64,000 bases of DNA, taken from Chondrilla cf. caribensis (lineage: Eukaryota; Porifera; Demospongiae; Chondrillida; Chondrillidae). Made by a program: the position numbers and the translations under genes. Within the stretch, counting starts at the first letter, position 1, and each line of letters begins with the position of its first letter. Positions 34,911 through 47,944 of the stretch are shown in pieces. The notes beneath the pieces were generated by a model. It searched no databases and was not told the DNA's origin. It was given only the letters and a program-made list of their open reading frames with translations. The stretch spans positions 3,648,852-3,712,851 of the forward strand of contig OZ026550.1 of NCBI GenBank assembly GCA_964020155.1, given 5' to 3'.

Positions 34911-35026
34911 CTTTGATATCTCTGTGTATGGCCTTGTGCTCGTGGAGGTAGCCAACTCCAAACATTATCTGCTTCAGGTACTTAATGATGACAGCTTCAT
35001 CAAACGAACCGAAATCACAGATCAGT
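34911..35026 (-). pseudogene. Captured MAP3K1 kinase exon, copy R1 (open)
   Basis: Reads [20 protein letters not shown] then VGYLHEHKAIHRDIK, ending at the same AAAG/GTAC donor as the real exon at 58393-58524. Upstream homology stops inside the exon at CTGATCTGTGAT, and a few intron bases beyond the donor are shared. The frame is still open but no acceptor or partner exons exist. Confidence 0.8.
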
Positions 35027-35471
35027 TCAGGTCCTTGTACCACCATCACATAATGATTGTGTAGTTATTTTGCTTCCTACTATTCCAACAAGACTCAATG
35101 TGTTGGGATTACCAACAATATGGATTAATGAGCTCCAATATTACTGAGGATCTACTTCCAGTAAGGTATACAGTGTTGCTCGTTAACCTAACATGATGTA
35201 ACATAATGAACACGGTGTTCTTCCTCGTCAGGCAGGGCATTAACAAGACTTTGTGTAAGTGTAGTCTTTTGAAACCTTGTGTTGGTATCCCACAATAGGA
35301 ATTTCAAAATGGAATTGAATGTTTAACAAATAATAATTTAAAATTCGTATGGTTGCCTACCAGTGATAGAACTGAGTAATGCATAGTACATAATAAGTAT
35401 GGTTGTATATAATACAGTAGATACATGTAACAGTACTACAATGTAAGATCAGTACCACACAAATCACATAC

Positions 35472-35535
35472 CACACACACACACACACGCATGCATGCAC
35501 GCACACGCACACGCACACACACACACACACACATG
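35472..35535. repeat. (CA)n microsatellite with GCATGC interruptions
   Basis: CA run in unit R1, with the same flank as the run at 53041-53110. Confidence 0.9.
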
Positions 35536-35764
35536 CGTGTGCACATATACACACAATATGGAGTTTGTCCAATATATTCAATGATATATATTATATAATA
35601 TCATTTAAATCAATTCTAATTTTTACCTGACAGTGAGTTATACCCTTTTACATTTGTTGGTGGTCACTTGAATGTGATAGCGACCAATCGATCCAATCTT
35701 AGAACATGTCCCCTCTCTTCGCAGATGAACTACGTATACGGAACTCATTATTAATTTTGGTCAC

Positions 35765-35965
<201 letters not shown>

Positions 35966-35970
35966 ATGTC

Positions 35971-36065
35971 ACACTTTTCAGGCACTCCAACTCTTGACTA
36001 CAGTCAGCCAGGGATTCACATCTGAACAAGAAAACAAAAAAACTAAGCTTGTTAAAATGATTCAT
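35971..36065 (-). pseudogene. Dead first exon of a B-type membrane protein, fused to the TG array
   Basis: Reads MNHFNKLSFFVFLFRC then ESLADCSQELECLKSV, the signal peptide and first cysteines of gene B (25610-25500). It stops at the TG array. Counterpart at 55075-55179. Confidence 0.75.
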
Positions 36066-36530
36066 ACCAGCCAAAAGTAGTAATCATTGACTCATTGTAA
36101 CTGTAACAACTTATATATCTCTCCATGTCACAATCATCGCAGCTACAATGTTCCTGTACCCTACATGTCTTTAGAACATCTGGTTAAACTGCTTGCACAA
36201 CTACAAGCACTGAAACATCTCTACTAGATATCACTAAATACTTGAGAAGGATGTAATAAAACTACGTATTCCTTTCCATATAGAATAAAGTAGTAAAATT
36301 CACCCTTTCAACCTTGACCTCAAATATTATGCAATCCTTGTGTATCCTATAATTGCTTTGAGTTATTATTATATATCAACTGATTTATTATACATTTTGG
36401 TTCCATGGCAGTAAGATCAAAAAGACACATGCAATTGGATTACCAACATTATTATGGATTACCAATGTGCAAAATTACTGAGGATCTACCAACTGCCAGT
36501 AAGGTATAAAATGTGCAAATACACGTGTAC

Positions 36531-36646
36531 CTTTGATATCTCTGTGTATGGCCCTGTGCTCGTGGAGGTAGCCAACTCCAAACATTATCTGCTTCAGGTA
36601 CTTAATGATGACAGCTTCATCAAACGAACCAAAATCTCAGATCAGT
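36531..36646 (-). pseudogene. Captured MAP3K1 kinase exon, copy R2 (stop codon)
   Basis: Same segment as 34911-35026, with TGA replacing the cysteine codon in LICDFG. Confidence 0.8.
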
Positions 36647-37030
36647 TCAGGTCCTTGTACCACCATCACATAATGTTTGCGCAGTTATTTTGCTTCCTAC
36701 TATAACAACAATTAAGACTCATGTGTTGGGATTACCAACAATATGGATTAATGAGCTCCAAAATTATTAATAATTGCTCGTTAACCTAACATGATGTAAC
36801 ATAATGAACATTGTGTTTTTCCTCGTCAGGTAGGGCATTAACAAGACTTTGTGTAAGTGTAGTCTTTTGAAACCTTGTGTTGGTATCCCACAATAGGAAT
36901 TTCCAAATTGAATTGAATGTTTAACAAATAATAATTTAAAATTTGTATGGTTGCCTACCAGTGATAGAACTGAGTAATGCATAGTACATAATAATAATAA
37001 TAATAATTATTATGCTCGTATATAATACAG

Positions 37031-37160
37031 TACTGTGAATACTCGTTAATCTGCTGCAATTGGTTTTCAAAGAATATGGTGGATTAACGAATCTGGTGGA
37101 TTACTGGATTATCATTGGTACTTGTACATTGCATTATTACTGGGAAATTGAGATGGATTG
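37031..37160. mobile_element. Truncated Tigger-like inverted-repeat element
   Basis: Starts CTGTGAATACTCGTTAATC and matches the first two thirds of 54042-54215, then breaks off where segmental copy 2 begins. A duplication breakpoint therefore lies inside the element. Confidence 0.65.
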
Positions 37161-37169
37161 AATGTTCGT

Positions 37170-37185
37170 GCATGTGTGTGTGTGT

Positions 37186-37249
<64 letters not shown>

Positions 37250-37250
37250 A
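37170..37250. repeat. (TG)n microsatellite
   Basis: Counterpart of 15737-15820. Confidence 0.95.
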
Positions 37251-37399
37251 TGTGTGTACATGCACATGTCTACTACACATACAACTGTTTGTGATGTTTG
37301 GTAGCATACATTCTGTACATACTAACTGAAACCACGAGATTAATATGATACATGATATAGGCAGCACACCTGTAAGTATAGGAGACACAGGATACCCAG

Positions 37400-37700
37400 G
37401 TACACACAGTTCACACAGTATCCATGGCACACACATATAGGGCATACAAAGCACACATATGGGACATATTTCACACACAACACACACATATGGACACATT
37501 CACACACAGCACACACGTGGAAAGCATTTCACATACGGCACACACACATGGAAAGCATTTCACACACTGCACACACATATGGACGCATTCACACACAGCA
37601 CACGGACACGGACACATTCACACAGAGCACACATACACGGAACACATTTCACACACAGTACACATGCAGTACACATGCAGTACACATACATTGAGCATAC
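37400..37700. repeat. CACA-rich minisatellite (about 30-38 bp units)
   Basis: Units of the type CACATATGGACACATTCACA and CACGGAACACATTTCACACA repeat irregularly. A related, diverged run lies at 44995-45165. Confidence 0.75.
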
Positions 37701-39688
37701 TTAGAGTATATTATATTAATCATATACCTACGTATCTACACACATCAAACATAGGACATCTGGCACACAGCAAATGTTGGCACATGCCTATGACACAACT
37801 AGCACACTCAAATGGTACACACACTACACTACTGGAAATATTAACGAGATTCCATAAATGTAGGCTTTTAACACTCCTGAGGCAACTATTCACCTTCTGT
37901 ACTCATCTTAATCGGCTACGTGTATGTATTGCACACTTACAATAGCAAACACATGGCATTAATAAAGGATAATCGTGCAAATGCATGTGCAGTTATTCTA
38001 CAAGACTGCATGAAACCACTGGGATCGATCGCAATATAACCACTATAGCGTCAGACCCATAACACACAATGTTTGATAATGACTGCATCTGTATCCGCGA
38101 CATATTATCGCTTTAAGAGACTACACTTGTCAAAAGTACCATTGCGAAAAGGTCTGACGGAACCGGCTGTACACAGCATGGGCATGACATGATGCTCTTG
38201 GTAGTGGATTGTATTTTACGTATAATATGTGTATTCAAAGTACAGTCTAATTATAAGTAACTTGTACCTGAAAGACTCACATTCCGTGAAACGCTGGACT
38301 GCCATATTGCAAACACTATCATCAGGGTGATCGGACGAATTTCGCGGATAAATCAGCTTCTACTTACGTAGTTCCCGGGATAACTTGCGCCATTTTCCTA
38401 GTGTACGCAGTTATCGTTGCGCAATCCGCCACACGCCTACACATACCCGGTATTATTATAATGGCGATCATAAATATAGTACGTATAAGTAGAATATACA
38501 GCATATTACTAGGTATGAATGTAATTCAGGACCTCGCTATACAGAAAATGGCGGTATATGTCATGCCAGATGTGTGTGTACGCCAGTTTTCTGATGGTAT
38601 GCACTTGTTGAATGTTGTCGTCAGCCAATGACACTATTCAATAACAGTTTATGCTTCGCTGCATCACTTTCAATTATGATTTGGTCTATTAATGTTGGGA
38701 AAATGTTTGAATCACTGTCCATATGACTGTACTTTCCATGCCAACGCTTTTTTGATTGAATCACTAAGACCTGGGTCACTGTTTAGTTTAGCATTAATTA
38801 TTCATGTGCAAGTGTGCTAACATGAGATTGATATTCAAATCTGTACCAATGCCATTCTGTCTAGTATATATTCTCACGGGATGTTTTGAATTTGTGGTGG
38901 TAATGCATGCAATTCTGGCCATGCAATATGTATCTGCAGATGAGCAACTCTTACTCATGTTGACCACCTGTGTTTTAAATTTGTGGATATACGTGATGGA
39001 TGTTTAGATTATTAACATTTGTACAATTTGTGTTGAACATTACATTGTCAAGCATTGAGGTACTGAACCAGGGTTCATGTCATTTGCTTGGACCAGGAGA
39101 ACTGTTTCGAAATGTGTTTATCACGGACACATCTCAAACATTCATATTAAGTAGGTTTAGCATTATTGGAAAGTGATGGTCACATTCCATGGCAAACGAT
39201 ACAGTGGGATTGCTTCCATTTATATTGCTGTTGCTGGAATTTACACATTGTGTGATTGTTTTTCACATCATAATCATGGCCATACCCATTGGTATTTGCA
39301 TCTTGTGTATGTGTCTGCGCTTGTTTTTTTGAGTTTGCAACTCATTTTGTGCAGTAGTGCACTGTATGATGTGTAGTGTTTGATTTTGTGTCGTGTTGTA
39401 TTTGTGATGCATTAACATATTGCGTTTGGTCTTGATTGTAAGTTTAATTCCATTTGTCAATGATTGTTTTGATCAGAATCTGCATGAGAATTTGACTCTG
39501 CCATATGATCTTCCGAACTATAAATCAACTTACAGATAATCTAATTAATACTGGTTAATACACTATAATATTATCATGAAAAAATATTGCAACTTCTGAT
39601 TGATCAACATATTAAGCATACGATTGTCCTTCCAATATTGTTTTTCTTTGTTTTGTTAATGGAAGTTCACATCTGATTTGATTCAGGA

Positions 39689-40015
39689 TCATACAAACAG
39701 CATTTTTATATCTGAGCAGTTTCTGATAGTATAATGCAGTTGGCATTTCAAAGTAACAGACCTTTTTGCAAAATTTACATAATCAATTGAATCATCTTGA
39801 AAACTTAGACTTTCATAATGTTCAACAGATTTATCAACACACTTTACATGGTACCATTTGGAACAGACATCACATAGTACAGCCCTGTGGTGTTCTACAA
39901 CTATATATAACATTTTAAGACATATTATAAGACAGACATCAAGAGAACCAGGATTTACCACAATATATATCACTGGCCAATAATAATAACATACTGATAA
40001 GTTGTATATTAACAT
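39689..40015 (-). pseudogene. PHD-finger-like fragment in repeat U copy 3
   Basis: Reads AVLCDVCSKWYHVKCVDKS, the second half of a PHD-like finger. The upstream CxxC pair is absent. Confidence 0.5.
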
Positions 40016-40372
40016 TATTACATTTACAAGATTTTTTATTCTCCCGTTTGTAAACCTCTTGTACTGTTGATGTTTTGTAATCGGTGTATCTAGCCTAGAT
40101 GCACCGATTCTAGGGTCTATGATGAGACACTCTCGAATATTTGAAAGTTGACAAGGCTAACAATAAGCTTATCCCACGGCTAAAGCAGTTAGTACGTATT
40201 AGCAATATAAAGCGACTCATCTGAGCTTTTACAATTCTTGTAATCGGAAGAAGAGAAGAACGGATCGATATCAATAAAAACGGTCACGAAGAACTTCGGA
40301 TGAAAGGCCCGGCATCTTTTCAAAATTAACCTGTTACGTATGTATAGACTATGCGCCATTAAATGTCTGCCA

Positions 40373-40489
40373 ACATGGACGTCACAATGGCTGTGCATTT
40401 CGATGTCCCCATCGTAGATTACGAATCGCCGACTTTACAGAATATTAATTGGAAAATCTGTTGCGTGGGAAAATTGTAAGGCATTGTTC
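40373..40489 (+). CDS. Short ORF beginning MSANMDVTMAVHFDV
   Basis: 38 codons, ending ICCVGKL. Same start context as the other MSAKxDVT frames. Function unknown. Confidence 0.3.
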
Positions 40490-40831
40490 TTGTGATGAGA
40501 AGCCAACGAATGTCGTCCGGAGATGAAATCCGGATCCAGGGGCACTCGACGAAGGAAAAACTTTCAGCCGTCGTGGGATAGCGAGTAAGTGTGCTAGACT
40601 TAAATGATCACCTCAGTCCGATACCTCACTGTTGCCCCTATTTGACATGTGGCACGAATCCCCCTGTGACCTCATAGACGTTTGCTGCGCCTGATCGAAA
40701 TTCGACATATTGGCCTAAAAAGAACCGAAAAATTTCATTGAGACACCTTCGACCAATTAAGAACGTGGGCGACCTCGATGAGACCGGCCGTACGACAGAA
40801 ACAATTAACCTCGCTAACGCTCGGTAATTAT

Positions 40832-41509
40832 ACTAGTTCAGACAGAGTCTGCTGGGGCTCGCGAAAGGGAGCTGAAAATGTGTATACCGGAGATTAATGC
40901 TCATGAAATTATTTAAAATGGCTAGTAGGTTGGGTTAGGTACACTATTTAGAGTGGCCTCCACAGTCTATAAATAAGTTTACCTATCCTACTATGGCTAC
41001 ATCCACAACAGTATATAGGAACGCAACCGAAACACGTAGAATCGCCATCTTTTCAGGCCAATGACGTCATGCACAAATGTCTGCCAAAGTGGATGTCACC
41101 GTGCCTTCAGCTATGACATTACGTCATCGACATCCCTATGTCGTTTGCGATGGTGATCCGTTGAAATACGTTCTTCAGAGTGGGGTGGACTTGACGGGAT
41201 TCCCTGGCTTCTTGTTGGAGACCCGACTGTTCCCGCCGCCTACTTGGGCCTTAGTCGAGACTTGAGGGGAGGATAAAGCTTCGGCCGAAGACCTGCCTCG
41301 TTCGAGAGAGGAACGGCAGCCAGTCGAAGACGGTCGAGTCGGGTAGAAGACTCGGAGCCCCTCGCCCGTAAAATCGACCGACGGCGTTGCTGAATCGTTC
41401 GAGATTGTGCCCGAGCCCGGTCGAAGACCTTCTACGAGGCCTTCGTCGGCAAGGAGGCAGCCGAATCGAAGGGAACGACGCTTTTCGCTTCTGGGCCAAA
41501 ATTCGTGTG

Positions 41510-41544
<35 letters not shown>

Positions 41545-41605
41545 GGACCACAACCGGAAGTCGGGCCTTACCGCTAGTGTGGGGCTCGCTTCCGCTCGCC
41601 CCAAT
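40832..41605. mobile_element. Element E, copy 2 (inverted relative to copy 1)
   Basis: Nearly identical to the reverse complement of 5642-6398, with a longer TA run (41515-41541). It again touches the end of a repeat U copy, but in the opposite orientation. Confidence 0.78.
41077..41265 (+). CDS. 62-residue ORF beginning MSAKVDVTVPSAM (element E copy 2)
   Basis: Same protein as 5965-6153 on the other strand, ending FPPPTWALVET. A GACGTCAT block precedes the ATG. Confidence 0.35.
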   Translation: MSAKVDVTVPSAMTLRHRHPYVVCDGDPLKYVLQSGVDLTGFPGFLLETRLFPPPTWALVET

Positions 41606-41931
41606 AAATGAACATAAAAGATCTCAAAATGGTACAAAAATGAAAAAAAATAAACTATTTATCCACACAATATTCCATACTATATTATGTCATTGCATAT
41701 TCCATGCATACTAATTATAAAACTGATGTACATGTTAACATTCCACGCATGCAACTAGTGCTGATGTACAATATCATGGTAAACATGTAGAGATAGCTAA
41801 CACCAACACTGATGCAGATACATGCACTCTCCTGTCCATACAATTACATACTATAGCTAGTGCTGTCTACAAAAATGCACACAACATGCTATATTGACAG
41901 GTCTCAATATATTTGATAAACATGGTTGTAA

Positions 41932-43665
41932 TCACACAGGGTTCTGTTGTAGCTGTAGGTCGTTTGAAACATTCCGATAAATTATCACCTTAGTCAGATA
42001 TCCCAGCATTGTGACTATGATGGAGGCAATGATGGTTGTCATCAACACACCGCTGCTAAGAAGACTCTCAGATACTAGGCCATTCACACCCTTAGCAAAC
42101 AAGTTGCTCATGTAGAGTAGAATACTGAAAGCAATGGTGCAAACAACAGACAAAAGGAATAAGCTCACACAATCAATCACATCACAACAGACACATGGAC
42201 ATCGGCACCATTTAATGCAACATGCTATGGTGGACTGAAGTACAATGAGGAAAAGAATCGGAAGAGAAACAGTAACGACCGTGGTTGCAACCCTGATGAC
42301 GGTGTAGAGCGGGTTGACAAAGAAATACAAAGCACAATGGAAGGCAAACACAGAAGTCATCTGAACACATAACATGTAACCCAATATCATTGCAAAATGC
42401 AATCCTTTACTGACCATGGAGGATATTTTTTTGCCATATGAATATTCAAACTGTGTGCCTTGCAAAGCAGCCTCTGTATTAGAAGGGCCTCTCCAGTGTA
42501 ACTTATAATAATGTCTAACACTGCAACAACAAGCTAGCAAAGAGATGAAGAAAGAAAGAATGAATAAGGCCAATTGGACGTAGCCAGAGGTAGTCTGTGC
42601 TTTGAAGAAGTCTCTGTAAGCTCGCAGTGTTGGGTCAACGTCTATAATGTAATCCATGTACCGAATTACAATGTAATATTGGATTGAAAGAAATACGACT
42701 ATTGACCAGGATACAATTGTAGTCGATATTAGTAAATATTTAGCCATGGCTGACTGTTTGAACTTGTCTATTAGTGTCTTCTGGTAGATACGAATGAGCA
42801 TATGTAATAAGGTACCCGAAGCAATAAATATGAGCACGGGTAAAAAATACACTGTGATTCGCTCATCTCTCAGTAAACTGTTGGGATCCAAGTCTGTGTG
42901 TACTTCTGGTACTTCAAGTCTAAAATTATCAGGTGTTTGTTGGAGGTAGAGATTAATGATCTATTTAAATCAGAAAATAGACAGAAACACACATAATATC
43001 ATATAATAGAAGACATAATATTATCTCCAATGTACATGGCATAATAATATTATATTACAATTATTCTGTACTTTCCATACATGGGTGATCAACACAGTAC
43101 TTACTTCATATGAAAACTCTTCTACAATGTGGGAGATAGCTTTACTTTCCAGGGTTGTACAAAACAACATTCTTCCCCAACACACCCGTTGAACACCTGT
43201 TCTGTTAAATATCCCTTCCATACAATGGAAGGTTGAAGGGATAATGGGAAAAGCAAGTCTGAATAAGGTAGGAGGGTAAAAATTATAGAACAAAGGAAGT
43301 CTGTAGATGAAATACACTTTACATCTGTCCTTATCAGATGGATCACAGCAGTAGTCCGTATCTAAGAAGGTTTCATTCTCAACTCCATTAGCACTGGGTC
43401 TCAAAAGGTTGGAGAAGGTACTATTTTCCCTCAAAGTGTTATAGTATACCGCAAGAATGGCATAGTTCCTGATGTTGTTGGGAGAGTAAGTGAAGACTGA
43501 TTCTCCATTGGTGGATGTTGTAGCTGCTTTTTGGATCCCACAATGGAAGCTCTGCCGTACATCTACCACACTTTTCAGGCACCCCAACTTCTGACAGTCA
43601 GTCAGGCAATCACTTGACTGAACAAAAGAATACAAAATAAAGCTTATTAAAATGGCAACATCCAT
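41932..43665 (-). CDS. Signal-peptide plus 7-membrane-segment protein, copy A'
   Basis: Exon 1 (43665-43105, 187 codons) starts MDVAILISFILYSFV and has the family cysteines (FHCGIQKAATT, DTDYCCDPSDKDRCKVYF) and glycosylation sites. It ends TATGAA before GTAAGT. Exon 2 probably runs from 42919 to TAG at 41932 and is open throughout (about 329 codons). Seven hydrophobic segments can be read: YFLPVLIFIASGTLLHML, YLLISTTIVSWSIVVFL, GYVQLALFILSFFISLLACC, FAMILGYMLCVQMTSVFAF, a valine/leucine-rich segment before CCIKWCRCPCVCC, VSLFLLSVVCTIAFSILLYM and a final LMTTIIASIIVTMLGYL. It ends DLQLQQNPV. A cysteine cluster (CCIKWCRCPCVCC) lies in one loop. This is the most intact A-type copy. The exon phases leave the junction unresolved, as in B. 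Confidence 0.72.
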
Positions 43666-43937
43666 ACCATTGATGTAGCCACTCAATACATATACGTAAC
43701 AGATTCTGACTTCAAATGGTCAAAGCTTATAATCGTTAATAGTAAGGAAAACAGTATTCATTCACACCATTAGTAAGTGATTACAATCGAAAGCAGTTAT
43801 AATTGAAAACAATTCAATTATCTTGGGCTTATAATTCTAATGCTGATTGTAAGGTAAACAGTCCACATATACGCCCGTTGCTACAAGATTACAACTGGAA
43901 GCAGTTATAATTATATTGAAAGCAATTTAACTAAAAC

Positions 43938-44237
43938 CTACACTACTTTATAATTAAAGGAGATCTTGGATGTCCAAAGGAAGACGAGGGTGTTCTTTTT
44001 GAGGCGATTGAGGTGTATTTCCAATGACGGTGACATTTTATTCGTTTCTGACATGAAACCATTTTGATCATAGACAATATACACACTGGGCAGCAGAGCA
44101 ATCCTTGACTTTGAACCATTCAACAATTGTACGAAGTGTCCCCTTGGCAATTGAAAGGTGCGAAGACCCAAGGGACTGCTTCTGAAAGGCAGGAGAAGAT
44201 GGGGGAAAGAGTACTTTTTGGCAGTGTTAGTTGGCAT
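43938..44237 (-). CDS. 99-codon ORF of unknown function upstream of A'
   Basis: Open from MPTNTAKKYSFPHLLLPF to SKISFNYKVV. The equivalent region in copy 1 (19468-19745) has frame breaks, so conservation does not support a protein. May derive from a mobile element. Confidence 0.25.
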   Translation of the reverse strand: MPTNTAKKYSFPHLLLPFRSSPLGLRTFQLPRGHFVQLLNGSKSRIALLPSVYIVYDQNGFMSETNKMSPSLEIHLNRLKKNTLVFLWTSKISFNYKVV

Positions 44238-44689
44238 GTTTTACGTGCGAATACATCTCATGTACATAGTTTCATTCTTTGAAAAACTGTGAAATGATTG
44301 CAAAAACATTACATATCAATATCTCCCATTACATGTTTTAGGCATGTTTGATGTCAATCAAAACGTATATCTACGTAGTTCAAAACATGACATTGTCACT
44401 TTCAAACACATTGGCAACACATATATCCATGTACATATATTGCTATAATCGAGTCTAGGAAGAATACTGTATACAGTACTTTGCTTTATTAGACCATAAT
44501 ATGGAAGATTTTAATACCATAATGCATCTGTAATCACATATTATGCTGTGCATGTAGTATGCACATATGTATTATGTAGAGTATATTATGTTGTGTGTTC
44601 ATATTTATACTATTATATACATACAGTTTGTACCAATTGCAACAAACATAGGTCCTAACAACACTGGAACACTCAATTGCACTTCAGTT

Positions 44690-44935
44690 TCCATATCATA
44701 TTAAGTACCGTGAAAGTTTAAAGTTCAGTACGCATGTTATGAGAATGAAAGTGAACTATCGTATCCAACACAACACACAACAATGAGGCTGTATACTGGT
44801 CGTACTTTCAATTTCACTGGTAGTAAACAGTGTGCCATCACATGCACTGTCAGTGCCTGTTTGGAGGGGACGTCTTGTCAGTGGTCAGATGAAAGTGATC
44901 CTTACACCTTCACAGGTTGCATACACAAAAGGAAC
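44690..44935 (+). pseudogene. Cysteine-rich exon, copy 2
   Basis: Keeps FNFTGSKQCAITCTVSACLE and YTFTGC. The upstream part differs by indels from 20520, and several amino-acid changes suggest relaxed constraint. Confidence 0.35.
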
Positions 44936-44939
44936 TATA

Positions 44940-45875
44940 CACACATATGTATTTATATATACAAACCACATTAGCACAAGAATGAACACATGCAACACAC
45001 ACAGCACACACATGGGACACATTCATACACAGCACTGCACATTGGACACACTTCACACACATGCAGCACACACATTAAACACTCAGACCACAAAACACAC
45101 TCACACACAGCACGCACAAGAAACACATTTCAAACACAAAACACACATTGGACACATTGATTTTCACATGCCATTTTGCGGTTTATTGCTGTGCAATCCC
45201 CACATTTACACAGTTATATATAGTTATGATTAATCAAAACGACACTAGTGGGTATAGCGAGTCGCGATCTCGCGATGCACACACATGGGAAATAAAACAA
45301 TTTCACGCATAAGATGTGTACTCAGAGTATGTACTTGTGAGACTCACACTACGTGCAATGCTGGTCTGGCATATTGTGGACAATATCATGCAGGGTGATC
45401 GGACAAATTCCACGCATAAATCAGTCTCCAGTCTATAAACAGCGTCCCAGGATAATTCGCGCCATTTTTCCAAATGCAAGCACGTGCTGCTTAACATTGC
45501 GCAATCGTCCTGTACAGTTACATCACACTCTAGCCGGTATAACAGTGACTATCATGGTACCCTCATAATAGGAAGAATAGCATGTGACTGAAAGTCAAGT
45601 GAATGTATAACACTGCTACGTACGTACATGAACATAATAGATCTCAAAAATGGTACAAAAGTGAATATAAGTTATGTCTACAAAATATTCCATAGTATCA
45701 TAGGAATTGATGAAACTAATGTAAACTGTCACCTTAACATGAACAGATACGTAGTTACAACAGTGCAATGCAAACACTCCCCTACCCACACAACTACTAG
45801 CATTATCTACAAAAAACTACACTGTAACACACCATTTGCAGGTCTCATATATTTTAAGGAACATAGTGACTGTTC
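44940..45875. other. Flank of B', non-coding
   Basis: CACA-rich units (44995-45165), then DNA matching 21790-22640 and 23520-23780 with both inserted elements absent. Confidence 0.65.
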
Positions 45876-45879
45876 AAAA

Positions 45880-46763
45880 TCACACAGGGTTCTGTTGTAG
45901 CTGTAGGTCAATTCTGTTGAAAAATTTCCGATAAATTATCTTCTTAGTCAGATATCCCAGCATTGTGACTACGATAGAGGCAATGATGGTTGTCAGCAAC
46001 ACACCACTGCTAAGAAGACTCTCAGCTACCAGGCCATTCACACCCTTAGCAAACAAGTTGTTGATGTAGAGTAGAACACTAAAAGCAATGGTGTAAATGA
46101 GTAACAAGAAAGATAATCGCTTGCAATCAACCATATTGCTACGGACATGCTCACACTGTATCCAGTTCTTACAATAATCCATACCAAACTGAAGCATGGC
46201 GATAAAAAGAATTGGCAGAGTAAAAGCAACGACTGTTGTTACAACCCTGATGACGGTGTAGAGCGGGTTGACAAAGAAATATAGAGCGCAGTGGAAGGCA
46301 AACACAGAACTCATCTGAACACATAACACATAGGCCAACATCATTGCAAAATGCATTCTTTTTTTACTGCATAGTCTGCGAAAATAGGGGACGAGGAATA
46401 AAGAAATAAACAGGACCCATTGGATGCAGCCAGAGATTGTTTGTGCTCTAAAGAAGTCCCTATAAGCTTGCAGTGTTGGGTCGATGAACTGTGTGCCTTG
46501 CAAAGCAGCCTCTGTAGTGGAAGGGCCTCTCTGGTGTAATTTATAATAATGTCTAACGCTGCAACAACAAGCTACCAAAGAGATGAAGAAAGAAAAAGCG
46601 AATGAGGCCAATTGGACGTAGCCAGAGGTAGTCTGTGCTTTGAAGAAATCCCTGTAAGCTCGCAGTGTTTGGTTGGTCTCTATAACATAATCCATGTACT
46701 GAAGTACAATGATATATTGCCATAAAAGTACTACAAACATACCCCAGGATACAATTGTAGTCG
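45880..46763 (-). pseudogene. Truncated B-type membrane protein, copy B'
   Basis: Open frame of 286 codons from within membrane segment 2 to DLQLQQNPV, including the extra segment of the B type (DPTLQAYRDFFRAQTISG). Exon 1 and the first part of exon 2 are missing. At 46763 the sequence switches to the NHL gene in the opposite orientation. Confidence 0.8.
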
Positions 46764-47655
46764 AACTTGTTGTGACTGTTAATGATGTTCACGTCAAGGG
46801 TACTCCGCTCGAGGTGATTGTTTGCTATCCAAGCGGTATTATAAGGGAAATCCAAGACCACAATATCAAGAGGAGATTTGGAGCACTATCATTCACAATG
46901 AGTGGATTGTTGTTTGCTGCAGATAGCGAGAAAAATGAAATCTGCATTTTCGATACTACCGGTAGCATTTTGAGGACTGTTGAACTTGGGAGAGATGTTG
47001 GCAGTGAAAATGTAATTTTACTGGTATTGTCGAACTACAAAATGGCCACATTGCAGTCAGCATTCCTAGTGACAACCGTGTCAACATCTACACTCCAGCG
47101 GGGAGACTTCATGAAGTTCATACAATATCGCCTGACGAAGAGGGTGAAATTGAAGAATTTGAATCGTATGTTCTGGATTACCCTACCGGAGTAGCAGTTA
47201 ATAGGGTAGGGGAGATGTTTATTTCAGAGTATTTTGGTCACAGAGTATCAGTTTATCATAAAAATGGAGGGTTTCTGTATTCGTTCGGATCACAAGGCTC
47301 AGAGCCTGGGGAATTCGAGTGTCCTGATCGTATTTGTATATCTCAAAACGGTTTGGTGTATGTTTCCGACATTGACAATGATCGCATTCAAGTCTTTCGC
47401 CAAGGTGGTCACTTTGTTCAGACGTTTGGGGAATAAACATTACACACTCCAACTGGTCTAGCATTAGCAGGGAATGATGACCACATAGTAGTAGCTTCGG
47501 AAAATGGTAACAAGCTGTCTGTATTTTCAACAAGTGGTGAATGTGTCCACGAGATAAGAGATAAAAATCTGCAAAGTCCTTCATCACTGGCAATTGATAA
47601 CAATGGCTTTATTTTTGTAACTGTATGTGATAAGGACAAAATTGTCAAACTTTGA
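46764..47655 (+). pseudogene. NHL-repeat gene, 3' fragment
   Basis: Begins in the filamin repeat (LVVTVNDVHVKGTPLEVIV) and runs through the NHL repeats. Compared with 29025-29915 it has a lost base near 47010, a compensating change near 47097, and GAA changed to TAA at 47434-47436. No promoter or B-box remains. Confidence 0.82.
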
Positions 47656-47659
47656 CATG

Positions 47660-47886
47660 CAACAGGATTTCTAGCAAAATATTTGGATGTATAAATTGAT
47701 TTACACATTTACACTATTTTACTATATGTAATTTTGATTATTGAATTTTGGTTATATTATATTTAATTTAGTTAAATTTAATCATGCATAATATTATTCA
47801 TGAATAATAATTTCAATTACTGGTACCAATGTACTGATTATTTGTTTGACTGTATACAAACCTTATGGGTTTATTATTACACGTGT

Positions 47887-47944
<58 letters not shown>

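Larger units (their letters stand above)
38506..40830. mobile_element. Interspersed repeat U, copy 3
   Basis: Starts TTACTAGGTATGAATGTAATTC and ends AACCTCGCTAACGCTCGGTAATTA-like sequence, as U copies 1 and 2. It is inserted in copy 2 of the segmental duplication (empty in copy 1 near 17165). It lacks the GGATCAGG element. It keeps a PHD-like minus-strand core (about 39740-39900) and the MSANMDVT start (40373). Confidence 0.75.

Noticed and set aside
34855..35049. Independent protein kinase gene
   Set aside because: Only one exon of the MAP3K1 kinase domain is present, cut mid-exon at the 5' side, without glycine loop, DFG or APE exons.
37424..37945. 173-codon His/Thr-rich frame
   Set aside because: Derived from a CACA-rich minisatellite. 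The segmental counterpart does not keep the frame.
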